Positions 43,656 to 51,180 of a stretch of 64,000 bases of DNA are shown one piece after another (the stretch's first letter is position 1; the number at the start of each line of letters is the position of its first letter). The notes below the pieces were generated by a model, which was given only the letters and a program-made list of their open reading frames with translations, was not told the origin of the DNA and did not search any database. This stretch comes from Bradyrhizobium sp. (GTDB lineage: Bacteria; Pseudomonadota; Alphaproteobacteria; Rhizobiales; Xanthobacteraceae). Where the stretch lies: the NCBI RefSeq assembly GCF_004799445.1, contig NZ_SSNA01000122.1, positions 1 through 64,000 of the forward strand. The letters run 5' to 3'. The translations under genes were made by a program, and so were the position numbers.

Positions 43656-43684
43656 CGCCTTGGGCGGAAGTGGATGCCGGCGTT

Positions 43685-43760
43685 CCCCGGATGCGACGCA
43701 GCGCCTTCATGGCGTTTATGCGCGTCTGCGACGCGCTATGGCGCTGCGCTGCATCCGGGG
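43685..43760. repeat. Palindromic repeat, CCCCGGATGCGACGCAGCG family
   Basis: CCCCGGATGCGACGCAGCGCC pairs imperfectly with GGCGCTGCGCTGCATCCGGGG. The inner part holds GCGCGTCTGCGACGCGC. It lies in the 316-base gap between the DUF4403 gene and the binding-protein gene; the rest of that gap (43761-43971) holds no gene, only the promoter and leader of the next one. Confidence 0.8.
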
Positions 43761-43971
43761 GCCCAGTGTTCGATGTGCCATGGATCCCGGCTCTGCGGTG
43801 CATCGTGAAGAGCGCTGCACCGCGGCCGGGAAACGATCGCGGCGCGGAGCGAGGCAACCATAACGCCGCCCGCGTTTTAATCAGCATTTCCCGCCGCCCT
43901 TCGGCTTTGCGGGCCGCCGGAAGCCGGGTAGAAGGGCTACAAGCCTCAACAAAAACCAGGGAGAAGAGACC

Positions 43972-45186
43972 ATGAAACCGGTTGCAGCCATCGTGATGGC
44001 CGGCCTCGCCTACGCCGTGTCCGGCGGAGCGGCGAGCGCGCAGATTTCCGACGACGTCGTCAAGATCGGCGTGCTCACCGACATGTCCAGCCTCTATGCC
44101 GACGCGACCGGCAAGGGCTCGCTGGCCGCGGTGCAGATGGCGGTTGCCGACTACGGCAGCAAGGTGAAGGGCAAGCCGGTGGAGGTGATCGCCGCCGATC
44201 ACCAGAACAAGCCCGACGTCGGCATCAACATCGCCCGCAACTGGTACGACAATGAGAAGGTCGACGCGATCTTCGACGTGCCGACCTCCTCGGTCGCGTT
44301 GCCGATCTCCGCGCTGACCCGCGAGAAGAACAGGATCAACATCAATTCCGGCGGCGGCAGCTCCGACATTACCGGCGTCGCCTGCTCGCCCAACACCGTG
44401 CACTGGACCTACGACACCTATGCGCTGTCCAATGTCGCAGGCCGAGCGATGGTCAAGCGCGGCGAGGATACCTGGTTCTTCGTCACCGCCGACTACGCCT
44501 TCGGCATGGCGCTGGAGCGCGATGCCGCCAATGTCGTCAAGGAGAGCGGCGGCAAGGTGCTGGGCAACGTCCGTCATCCCCTGAACTCGTCCGATTTCTC
44601 TTCCTTCCTGCTGCAGGCGCAAGCCTCCAAGGCCAAGGTGATCGGACTGGCCAATGCCGGCGGCGATACCACCAACGCGCTGAAGCAGGCGTCCGAATTC
44701 GGCATCACGCAGGGCGGCCAGAAGATAATCGCGCTGTTGCAGGAAATCACCGACACCCACGCGCTCGGCGCCAAGGCCACCCAGGGGCTGATCGTCACCG
44801 ACGCCTTCTACTGGGACATGAACGACGAGACCCGCGCCTTCTCCAAGCGCTTCTACGAGAAGGTCGGGCATATGCCGACCATGATCCAGGCCGGCCTGTA
44901 TTCGGCGACCATGCATTATTTGAAGGCAATCGAGGCGATCGGCACCGATGAAGCGCCGAAAGTGATGGCGCAGATGCGGGCGACCCCGATCAACGACTTC
45001 TTCGCCAAGGGCGGCAAGATCCGGATCGACGGCCGCATGGTCCACGACATGTATCTGTTCGAGGTCAAGAAGCCGGAAGAGTCAAAGGGCGAGTGGGACC
45101 TCTACAAGCTGCTCGCCACCGTCCCCGGCGACGAAGCCTTCCGTCCGCTCGACAAGGGCGGTTGCCCGCTGGTCAAGACGAATTGA
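43972..45186 (+). CDS. Branched-chain amino acid ABC transporter-type periplasmic substrate-binding protein
   Basis: Periplasmic binding protein of the LivJ/LivK type. Signal peptide: MKPVAAIVMAGLAYAVSGGA, cleaved near ASAQ. The mature protein starts IKIGVLTDMSSLYADATGKG-like (VVKIGVLTDMSSLYAD) and shows typical domain-hinge blocks: DHQNKPDVGINIARNWYDNE, FFVTADYAFGMALERDA and MIQAGLYSATMHYLKAI. Ligand could be amino acids, amides or aromatic acids. It is an orphan: no permease or ATPase genes are adjacent, which is common for this expanded family in Bradyrhizobium. Confidence 0.93.
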   Translation: MKPVAAIVMAGLAYAVSGGAASAQISDDVVKIGVLTDMSSLYADATGKGSLAAVQMAVADYGSKVKGKPVEVIAADHQNKPDVGINIARNWYDNEKVDAIFDVPTSSVALPISALTREKNRININSGGGSSDITGVACSPNTVHWTYDTYALSNVAGRAMVKRGEDTWFFVTADYAFGMALERDAANVVKESGGKVLGNVRHPLNSSDFSSFLLQAQASKAKVIGLANAGGDTTNALKQASEFGITQGGQKIIALLQEITDTHALGAKATQGLIVTDAFYWDMNDETRAFSKRFYEKVGHMPTMIQAGLYSATMHYLKAIEAIGTDEAPKVMAQMRATPINDFFAKGGKIRIDGRMVHDMYLFEVKKPEESKGEWDLYKLLATVPGDEAFRPLDKGGCPLVKTN

Positions 45187-45197
45187 CAACATCATCT

Positions 45198-45330
45198 CCC
45201 TCTCCCCGCTTGCGGGGAGAGGGTTGGGGTGAGCGGGACTCTCGGCACAGCAGGACTCGCGGGGAGTCCCCCTCACCCGGATTTTTCGCTGCGCGTAAAA
45301 TCCGGCCTCTCCCCGCGAGCGGGGAGAGGC
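45198..45330. repeat. Dispersed palindromic repeat, CCTCTCCCCGC family
   Basis: Arms CCTCTCCCCGCTTGCGGGGAG and CTCCCCGCGAGCGGGGAGAGG, with an inner GGGACTC / GAGTCCC pair. It belongs with the copy at 37303. It lies 12 bases after the binding-protein stop and may also help terminate it. Confidence 0.9.
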
Positions 45331-45391
45331 AAGATGACCGCGGCTCTCAGAAAACAAAAGCGCGTCCGGCCATCCAGCTCCGGCGCCTTCG

Positions 45392-45604
45392 TCAGTCCTC
45401 GAATTTGAACGAGACGTTGAGCTTGGCGCGGTAGGCTTCGATCTTGCCTTTGGCATCCAGCTGCAAATCGAGTTTGACAATTTCGGCGACGCGAAGATCA
45501 CGGAGGGTCTTCCCCGCTCTCTCGACCGCGGCCGCGGCCGCCTTCTCCCATGAATCCTTGCTGGTACCGATCAGCTCAATGACTTTGTAGACGCTCTCGG
45601 TCAT
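45392..45604 (-). CDS. Dodecin family flavin-binding protein
   Basis: A 70-residue dodecin-type protein, which forms hollow dodecamers that store or buffer flavins. Sequence VYKVIELIGTSKDSWEKAAA, then RDLRVAEIVKLDLQLD and IEAYRAKLNVSFKFED match the family's one helix and three strands. GGAGG is six bases upstream of the ATG. Family members are found in many alphaproteobacteria. No operon partners. Confidence 0.92.
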   Translation of the reverse strand: MTESVYKVIELIGTSKDSWEKAAAAAVERAGKTLRDLRVAEIVKLDLQLDAKGKIEAYRAKLNVSFKFED

Positions 45605-45809
45605 GTCGTCCTCCCGTTCGGTATGCGGCAGGAGGCAGATGCTCCTGCCGCCGGCAAGACTAACATCGGGATGTCGAGGCCGATAGGATGCGTAGCGTCT
45701 TTTCGAACCAAGCCGCTCGGCAAAGTGCTGCGGAATCAGGAATGGCCGGGCGGCAGCGATGCCGTCCGGCCATCCAGCAAGTCTTATTGCTTGGCGCTTA
45801 TATGGTGCG

Positions 45810-46343
45810 CTACTCCGTTGAATACGTGAATTCGGGCATTGCGGTCAGACTGTCCTTGGTCGCGTTGAACACGGCGTGATCCGGATACCACGGATTCGGC
45901 TTCGTGGTGTTCGCCATCGCCGACGGCGCCGCGGTATTGGCCGCACCCGTCGTCGTGCTCGAAGGCGGACGGGCGGGCGGCGCGTTGGGCCCGTTGGCGG
46001 CGCCGCTATAGGCCACCGGCTCATTGACGAATTTGATCTTGTCGAAGGAGATGGCGACGAGATGCGAGCCCATGCCTAGGAAGCCGCCAACGCCGATCAC
46101 CACCGCCTTGATATTCCCGCTCTTGTCGGTCAACAGATCGTTGATCGAGCCGATGCTTTCGTTGTTGTCGTTATAGACGCTGAGGCCAACGAGTTTGGAT
46201 GCCCGCCAATCGCCGTGGAACGTGGAATCCGACGCCGCCGCTGGGTTGGCGCGGTCGGTGGTTGCCGTCGGGGTTTGCGCTGACGCTACCGTCGCCAGCA
46301 ATGCGGTCCCGGCCAAGACGGCCGTGATATATTTTGCCAACAT
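45810..46343 (-). CDS. Exported PRC-barrel domain protein
   Basis: The 177 residues start with a signal peptide (MLAKYITAVLAGTALLATVA). The PRC-barrel domain occupies about 44-110: ASKLVGLSVYNDNNESIGSI, NDLLTDKSGNIKAVVIGVGG and FLGMGSHLVAISFDKIKF. A Pro/Thr/Ala-rich segment and a short ending (DSLTAMPEFTYSTE) follow. PRC-barrels bind partner proteins or small ligands; role unknown. It shares the GGFLGMG block with the cytoplasmic protein 276 bases upstream on the same strand. Confidence 0.85.
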   Translation of the reverse strand: MLAKYITAVLAGTALLATVASAQTPTATTDRANPAAASDSTFHGDWRASKLVGLSVYNDNNESIGSINDLLTDKSGNIKAVVIGVGGFLGMGSHLVAISFDKIKFVNEPVAYSGAANGPNAPPARPPSSTTTGAANTAAPSAMANTTKPNPWYPDHAVFNATKDSLTAMPEFTYSTE

Positions 46344-46539
46344 TTGGTTTCTCCCTGATCATTTAAATTGTGGGGAGAGAACCCGTCACGGCGAAGGCCG
46401 TTCCCGTTTAGCAAATATTTAGATGGCTGCGATGCAAACCAGTTTTATGAAACCTGACGCGTTCGCGCACGCGCGAGTCATCGTCCGCGATCAAGCTTGA
46501 TCGCGAGCCCGTATCCACCCACCGACCAGGTCCGGGCAT

Positions 46540-46615
46540 GCTTCGCTGGAAAACGCTTATTGTCTTGGCGCGTTTTCTTGACGCGAACGGTACCCACTTC
46601 GCTCCGAAGCGCCAC
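46540..46615. repeat. Dispersed short repeat (ACGCGAACGGTACCCACTTCGCT type), copy A
   Basis: A stretch GCGCGTTTTCTTGACGCGAA followed by CGGTACCCACTTCGCT is shared, with a few changes, with 50740-50798. A self-complementary GATCAAGCTTGATC element lies just before it at about 46490. The 275-base gap 46344-46618 holds this and no gene. Confidence 0.65.
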
Positions 46616-46618
46616 CAC

Positions 46619-46996
46619 TCAGAACCCGCCCCAGTATGGCGGGATTCCGTAATATTGATGCAGCTCGATCTCCTTTGAGCGATCGCCCCAGTCGAAATCC
46701 TTGTCGGCGCGGAACGACGGCGCGCGCCTGAGCTCATCATCATCGATGTCGAGCTGGTAGGCTTCGATTTTGGTGTTGTAGGTCAGACGCGCCCAGGGCA
46801 GCGGCAGCAGACTGGCTCCCATGCCAAGAAAGCCGCCAAAACTGAGGATCGCGTAGGACACCTTGCCCGAGACCTTGTCGATCATCAGCCGTTCGATGTG
46901 ACCGATCCGCTCGCCGTTCGGCCTTCGCACCGCGGTGCCCTCGACCCGGTCGCTGGCGATCAACTGGTGTGGTTTTTCCTTCACGTCGGCCATCAT
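46619..46996 (-). CDS. PRC-barrel domain protein (cytoplasmic)
   Basis: The 125-residue protein starts MMADVKEKPHQLIASDRVEG with GGAGGG just upstream. The PRC-barrel is complete: GTAVRRPNGERIGHIERLMI, VSYAILSFGGFLGMGASLLP and LPWARLTYNTKIEAYQLDID. It ends with a Tyr-rich tail (LHQYYGIPPYWGGF). No signal peptide. The track start at 47524 reads through the next gene and is rejected. It lies 35 bases downstream of the formyltransferase-like gene. Confidence 0.88.
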   Translation of the reverse strand: MMADVKEKPHQLIASDRVEGTAVRRPNGERIGHIERLMIDKVSGKVSYAILSFGGFLGMGASLLPLPWARLTYNTKIEAYQLDIDDDELRRAPSFRADKDFDWGDRSKEIELHQYYGIPPYWGGF

Positions 46997-47031
46997 CACC
47001 CTCCCTCCGGGTTGATGAGGTGGATAACGCT

Positions 47032-47778
47032 TCAGCCGCGCTCGGGTTCCAGCGCGGCGATCATCGCCGGATCCAACCGGGGCCAGTGAGAGCCATCGGT
47101 CGGCTGAATGGGCGGGGCGGCCACGGCGTGGAATTCGACGCCGTGCAGGGTGATCGTCAGGGATATTCCGAAGTGGTTGGCGCCGAATATCCTGAGGCGC
47201 CGGTCGAATTCGTCCCTGGGGAGGTCGAGGGAAATCTCGCACATCGCGCGATAGGTGCTGCGAAAATATTTCCTTTCGCCCCATTGAAGCGGCAGCGCCG
47301 GCGGCGGCTCCGGGTTCAAGGCAAGCCATTTCGCCATGCGCCAGAACAATTGCGCGAGGCGAGCATAAGCCATTCCTTCGAGACCAAGGACCGAGATATC
47401 GGCTGGAATGGCAAACATCGCGACCTCGATGATCGGGCCGGCATCGACCCGTTCGACCATGACGTGGGCGGTTGCGCCGAATTCCGTTGCCTGATGGTAG
47501 AGCGCAAAATGCGCGGGCGCCCATCCGGGATAGCTGGGCGGACCCGGATGAAAATTGAACGCGCCGTAGCCGAGCTGGGCGAGAATTCGCTGCGGCACGA
47601 TCACGGGCGTCACATACCCGACCAGCCGCCCCCGCCGCAGCAGATCCGGGCTCAGCGCGGCGAGCTCGGCGGAGGTCTCGACCGGCATCACCGTGAGACG
47701 CGGATTGTGCCAGAGCAGAACCGACGGCAACACGGCCCGCTCGGCGGCACCTGCGAGGAGAATGACGGTATCGAACAT
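47032..47778 (-). CDS. Formyltransferase N-terminal-domain protein (Fmt/ArnA-like fold)
   Basis: Protein of 248 residues with the formyl-transfer catalytic triad pattern: FNFHPGPPSYPGWAP supplies the Asn and His and HVMVERVDAGPII supplies the Asp. It lacks the C-terminal anticodon or sugar-binding domain of Fmt, so a tRNA substrate is unlikely; a nucleotide-sugar or amine is more plausible. The N-terminus, MFDTVILLAGAAERAVLPSV, lacks the usual MRIVFMGTP. It is translated just upstream of the PRC-barrel gene on the same strand. Substrate unknown. Confidence 0.8.
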   Translation of the reverse strand: MFDTVILLAGAAERAVLPSVLLWHNPRLTVMPVETSAELAALSPDLLRRGRLVGYVTPVIVPQRILAQLGYGAFNFHPGPPSYPGWAPAHFALYHQATEFGATAHVMVERVDAGPIIEVAMFAIPADISVLGLEGMAYARLAQLFWRMAKWLALNPEPPPALPLQWGERKYFRSTYRAMCEISLDLPRDEFDRRLRIFGANHFGISLTITLHGVEFHAVAAPPIQPTDGSHWPRLDPAMIAALEPERG

Positions 47779-47823
47779 GCGCCTTGCGGTTTCCTCACCG
47801 CTATTGTCGTTCGTCGCTGAAGC

Positions 47824-48480
47824 TCAGGTCTGGTAGTCGATCAGAAGAGCCGAGGCTGACGTCGCGCTGGCGTTGCCGGTATCGGGCGTGCCGCTCGCGC
47901 TGTAGGATGAGGGTGACGAGGACGACAGCGAATTCTGCAGCGATTGGAGAAACTGCTGCAGAATGTCGTTGGCGGAGCTGGTGCTCGATGCGCCGCTGGT
48001 ACCGCTGCTCGACGATGACGAAGTGTCGGAAGCGGACGAACCGCCGTGGTGGCCGTGATGGCCATGGTGCGCGGCGCCGGCGCCCTGGAGGTCCGGGGTC
48101 TGACCCGGGCCACCGACAGCCGTCGCGGCATTTGCGCCGCCGGCGTCGGCCGCGCCGCCGGCGCCGTTGGCGAACGCGGCCTTGAAGACCCCCTGCAGTT
48201 CGGTGGCCTGGGCGCTGGTGAGCTTGCCGCTGGACACCTCGCCCGCAATCAGGTTGTCGATCTTCGACTTCAATTCGCCGGGAGGCAAATTTGTGCCGTT
48301 GGCCGGGGCGCCCGCGCTGCCACTCTGCAGCGAGGAATTGACATCCGTCAGTGCCGAGGAAAGCGCGGTCTGATCCGACGAACTGATGGCGCCGGAGTTT
48401 ACTTCCGACTGCAGTTCGGCCTGCAGCTGCTGCAGCGGGGTTAGGTAATTGTTACTGGACGCGGCGGCGATCGAGGTCAT
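47824..48480 (-). CDS. Ser/Gly/His-rich protein with two helical repeats, unknown function
   Basis: The 218 residues from ATG 48480 (MTSIAAASSNNYLTPLQQLQ) have no signal peptide. Two similar helical segments occur: LQSEVNSGAISSSDQTALSS and LIAGEVSSGKLTSAQATELQ. A Gly/Ala stretch then leads to AAHHGHHGHHGG, a possible metal-binding cluster, and a Ser-rich tail with NDILQQFLQSLQNSL. I do not recognise a domain. It is divergent from an OmpR-type two-component system, with a 170-base shared promoter region. The track start at 48513 is rejected. Confidence 0.6.
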   Translation of the reverse strand: MTSIAAASSNNYLTPLQQLQAELQSEVNSGAISSSDQTALSSALTDVNSSLQSGSAGAPANGTNLPPGELKSKIDNLIAGEVSSGKLTSAQATELQGVFKAAFANGAGGAADAGGANAATAVGGPGQTPDLQGAGAAHHGHHGHHGGSSASDTSSSSSSGTSGASSTSSANDILQQFLQSLQNSLSSSSPSSYSASGTPDTGNASATSASALLIDYQT

Positions 48481-48650
48481 GATGGCTCCAAAGGTTCTTG
48501 CCGGACGCCACAACGTTTGGGTTAATGTGCTTAACGATATCTTTTGATTGCCCGGCGGAGGTGTTGCCGGGTGTTGCCCGGGGCCCCTCAGAAATACTCA
48601 GAAACAAAAATGATCGTTTGTTGTCCCGAATCTCAGGCACAGGATTCCGC

Positions 48651-49397
48651 ATGACCACGGCGTCGCCCAACATTCTCGTCGTTGAAGACGACCGTGAGAC
48701 GCGGTCGCTGATCGCGAAATACCTGCGCAACAATGCCTGCAACGTGACGACGGCCAATGACGGCAGCGAAATGACCCGGGCGATGGCTGATCACCGCGTC
48801 GATCTGCTGATCCTCGACGTGATGCTGCCGGGCGAAGACGGCCTCAGCCTGTGCCGCAAGGTCCGCGCGGAATCACAGGTGCCGATCATCATGCTCACCG
48901 CGCGCGGCGAGGACGTCGACCGCATTCTCGGCCTTGAGATGGGCGCGGACGACTACCTCGCCAAACCGTTCAATCCACGCGAGTTGCTCGCCCGCATCAA
49001 CGCGGTGCTGCGCCGCCAGGCCGCCGCGCAGACCTTCAGCGCGATCAGCGGCGCGACCGCCCTCACCTTCCAGGGCTGGCGGATCGATTTCAGGCTGCGG
49101 GAGCTGCGCAATCCGGCGGGCGCGCGGGTCGCGATGACAAGCGCCGAATTCGACCTGCTGCGCGCGTTCTGCGAACGGCCGGGCCGCGTGCTGTCGCGCG
49201 ACAGCCTGCTCGATCTCACCCAGGGGCGCAATGCCGGCTCGTTCGAACGCAGCATCGACGTGCTGGTCAGCCGCATCCGGCGCAAGATCGAGCCCGATCC
49301 GCAGGACGCCACCTTGATCAAGACGGTACGCTCCGGCGGCTATATGTTCACTCCAGCGGTCGAGGCGATAACGGTCCCAATCAACGGCCTGTCATGA
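48651..49397 (+). CDS. OmpR/PhoB-family response regulator
   Basis: Two-component output regulator of 248 residues. The receiver has ILVVEDDRETRSLI (acidic pocket), LLILDVMLPGEDG (phospho-acceptor Asp), PIIMLTARGEDVDR and YLAKPFNPRELLARI (Lys). The winged-helix Trans_reg_C domain ends RSIDVLVSRIRRKIEPDPQD and VRSGGYMF. ATG 48651 is preferred over the track start at 48498, which adds 51 unrelated residues. The stop overlaps the kinase start (ATGA), so the two are translationally coupled. Confidence 0.95.
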   Translation: MTTASPNILVVEDDRETRSLIAKYLRNNACNVTTANDGSEMTRAMADHRVDLLILDVMLPGEDGLSLCRKVRAESQVPIIMLTARGEDVDRILGLEMGADDYLAKPFNPRELLARINAVLRRQAAAQTFSAISGATALTFQGWRIDFRLRELRNPAGARVAMTSAEFDLLRAFCERPGRVLSRDSLLDLTQGRNAGSFERSIDVLVSRIRRKIEPDPQDATLIKTVRSGGYMFTPAVEAITVPINGLS

Positions 49398-50728
49398 AGC
49401 TGCTCGATTTTCTGCATCTGAAGAATATCAGCGGCCAGATCGCGGCCCTGGTGATCGCCTCGATCATCGCCATTCACCTGATCCTCACGGCGATCTTTCT
49501 CGTCAGCCGGCCGGACCAGCCTGATCCGACGATTGATCGCGGTCACGCGCAGTTTGCCGCGGCGGTCCTGCTGCTCGGCGCGGCGCCCGCCGCCGAACGG
49601 CCGCGGCTCTTCGCCGACATCGGCCGCGCATTTCCGAAGCTCGAGATCGAAAGCCTTCCGCCGGGTCCGGTTCCGCCGGCGGGCGATCCGGAGGGCCTCG
49701 ACCTGCGGAGTCTGCACCGACGGCTCGACTCCCGCTACCGGATCTTCCCGCTCGCGCTCGACCAAGACCGCCACAAGGTCGGCATCGCGTTGCCGGACGG
49801 CGCCATGATTTCCGCAAAGGTGCTCCCCGACCTGCGCCGGCCTTCGTTCTGGGCCGGGCCGTGGGTGGTGACATTGCTGTTTGCCATTGTCAGCGTCAGT
49901 CTGCTGGGGCTATGGGCGGCGCGGGCCCTGACGGCGCCGCTGTCTTCGTTCGCGAAGGCCGCCGAAAGCTTCAGCCTGAACGGCGCCGCGGCACCGCTGC
50001 CCGAGCGCGGCCCCGAGGAAATCCGCTCGGTGGCCAAAGCGCTCAACCGGATGCGCGAGCGCATCACAACCCTGATCGACGACCGCACCAGGATGCTGGC
50101 CGCGATCAGCCACGATCTGAGGACCCCGATCACCCGAATGCGGCTGCGCTCCGAATTCATCGAGGACGAGGTGCATCGTGGCCGCATGATGGGCGACCTC
50201 GACCAGATGCGATCGATGCTGGAAGCGGTGCTGTCATTCTTGCGCAACGACCGCAAGCTCGAAGCGATGACGCTGACCGACATCGCCACCACGCTGCAGC
50301 TGGTCACCGACCAGTTCGCGGATATGGGGCACAGGGTCGCCTACGATGGTCCGGAACACGCCATGGCGATCGTGCGGCCGGACGATCTCAGCCGCAGCGT
50401 CACCAACCTGGTGGAGAACTCGGTCAGGTTCGGCGCGATGGCCACGATTCGTCTCAGAGCGTCGCCCGACACCGTGACGATCGAGGTCGAAGACGATGGT
50501 CCCGGCATTTCCGATGCCCGCAAGGAGGTGATGCTGGAGCCATTCGTGCGCGGCGACGATGCCCGGAACATGGATGAAACCGCGGGCTTCGGTCTCGGCC
50601 TTTCAATCGCGCGCGCCATTGTGCTGGCGCATGGCGGCAAGCTTTCCCTCAACGACCGTGCGCCGCATGGATTGATCGTTTGCATTCAATTGCCGGTTCG
50701 CCAGCCAAACCGGCAGTCGGCCGCGTGA
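49394..50728 (+). CDS. Sensor histidine kinase (EnvZ-like HAMP kinase)
   Basis: Membrane sensor kinase of 444 residues. Helix 1 (IAALVIASIIAIHLILTAIF) and helix 2 (VVTLLFAIVSVSLLGLWAAR) bracket a periplasmic domain of about 110 residues with no recognised fold. A HAMP domain (LTAPLSSFAKAAESF) is followed by the H-box MLAAISHDLRTPITRMRLRS, N-box NLVENSVRFG, G1 EDDGPGI and G2 GFGLGLSIARAI. This is the cognate partner of the regulator upstream. The signal is unknown. Confidence 0.94.
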   Translation: MKLLDFLHLKNISGQIAALVIASIIAIHLILTAIFLVSRPDQPDPTIDRGHAQFAAAVLLLGAAPAAERPRLFADIGRAFPKLEIESLPPGPVPPAGDPEGLDLRSLHRRLDSRYRIFPLALDQDRHKVGIALPDGAMISAKVLPDLRRPSFWAGPWVVTLLFAIVSVSLLGLWAARALTAPLSSFAKAAESFSLNGAAAPLPERGPEEIRSVAKALNRMRERITTLIDDRTRMLAAISHDLRTPITRMRLRSEFIEDEVHRGRMMGDLDQMRSMLEAVLSFLRNDRKLEAMTLTDIATTLQLVTDQFADMGHRVAYDGPEHAMAIVRPDDLSRSVTNLVENSVRFGAMATIRLRASPDTVTIEVEDDGPGISDARKEVMLEPFVRGDDARNMDETAGFGLGLSIARAIVLAHGGKLSLNDRAPHGLIVCIQLPVRQPNRQSAA

Positions 50729-50739
50729 GTTAGCAAGAC

Positions 50740-50798
50740 TTTATGTTTGACGCGATTTCTTCACGCTAACCGGTGCCCACTTCGCTTGAAAACGCTAT
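50740..50798. repeat. Dispersed short repeat (ACGCTAACCGGTGCCCACTTCGCT type), copy B
   Basis: TTGACGCGATTTCTTCACGC followed by TAACCGGTGCCCACTTCGCT and GAAAACGC matches the copy at 46540 in order and spacing, with scattered changes. It sits between the kinase stop and the convergent zinc-ribbon gene. Confidence 0.65.
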
Positions 50799-50800
50799 GG

Positions 50801-51001
50801 CTACGCCGCCAGCGCTTCCCGGTTCGGTTCCGACTGATCGAAAAAGGCCACCGCCTCGAAGCGGTAGTCGCAGGCCCGGCAGCGCCAGAGATAGGAGGTG
50901 CGGCGAGGTCCGGCCTCAACCCATTCCGGGACGGCGATCGGCTTGCCGCATTGGGCACAGGGATTTTCCCGCGGCAGGGAGCCGAAGTCTGTTGTGGCCA
51001 T
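50801..51001 (-). CDS. Small zinc-ribbon protein
   Basis: A 66-residue protein with two knuckles, NPCAQCGKP and LWRCRACDYRFEAVAFF, that would hold one zinc ion. It starts MATTDFGSLPREN at ATG 51001 with GGGGAGA upstream. The 56 residues added by the track (start 51169) have no family resemblance. Role unknown; such proteins often bind nucleic acid or a partner. Confidence 0.72.
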   Translation of the reverse strand: MATTDFGSLPRENPCAQCGKPIAVPEWVEAGPRRTSYLWRCRACDYRFEAVAFFDQSEPNREALAA

Positions 51002-51180
51002 GGCGCATCTCCCCTTTTTATGTCTGACGAATTTTTTATGTCTGATGAATTGGACAGGATGGCTGCCGGATACCCACGCCCCGACGCGCGAGCATTTTGA
51101 AAGAGCAATGAGTCGTTTGAGTGGCGAAGCAATCGCTGCGAGCGGCGCCGCAACTAGCGCGTTCCACAATGGCGGCTGAG

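Noticed and set aside
43627-45045. 472-residue minus-strand ORF
   Set aside because: Shadow of the periplasmic binding protein gene, which has a signal peptide and family motifs.
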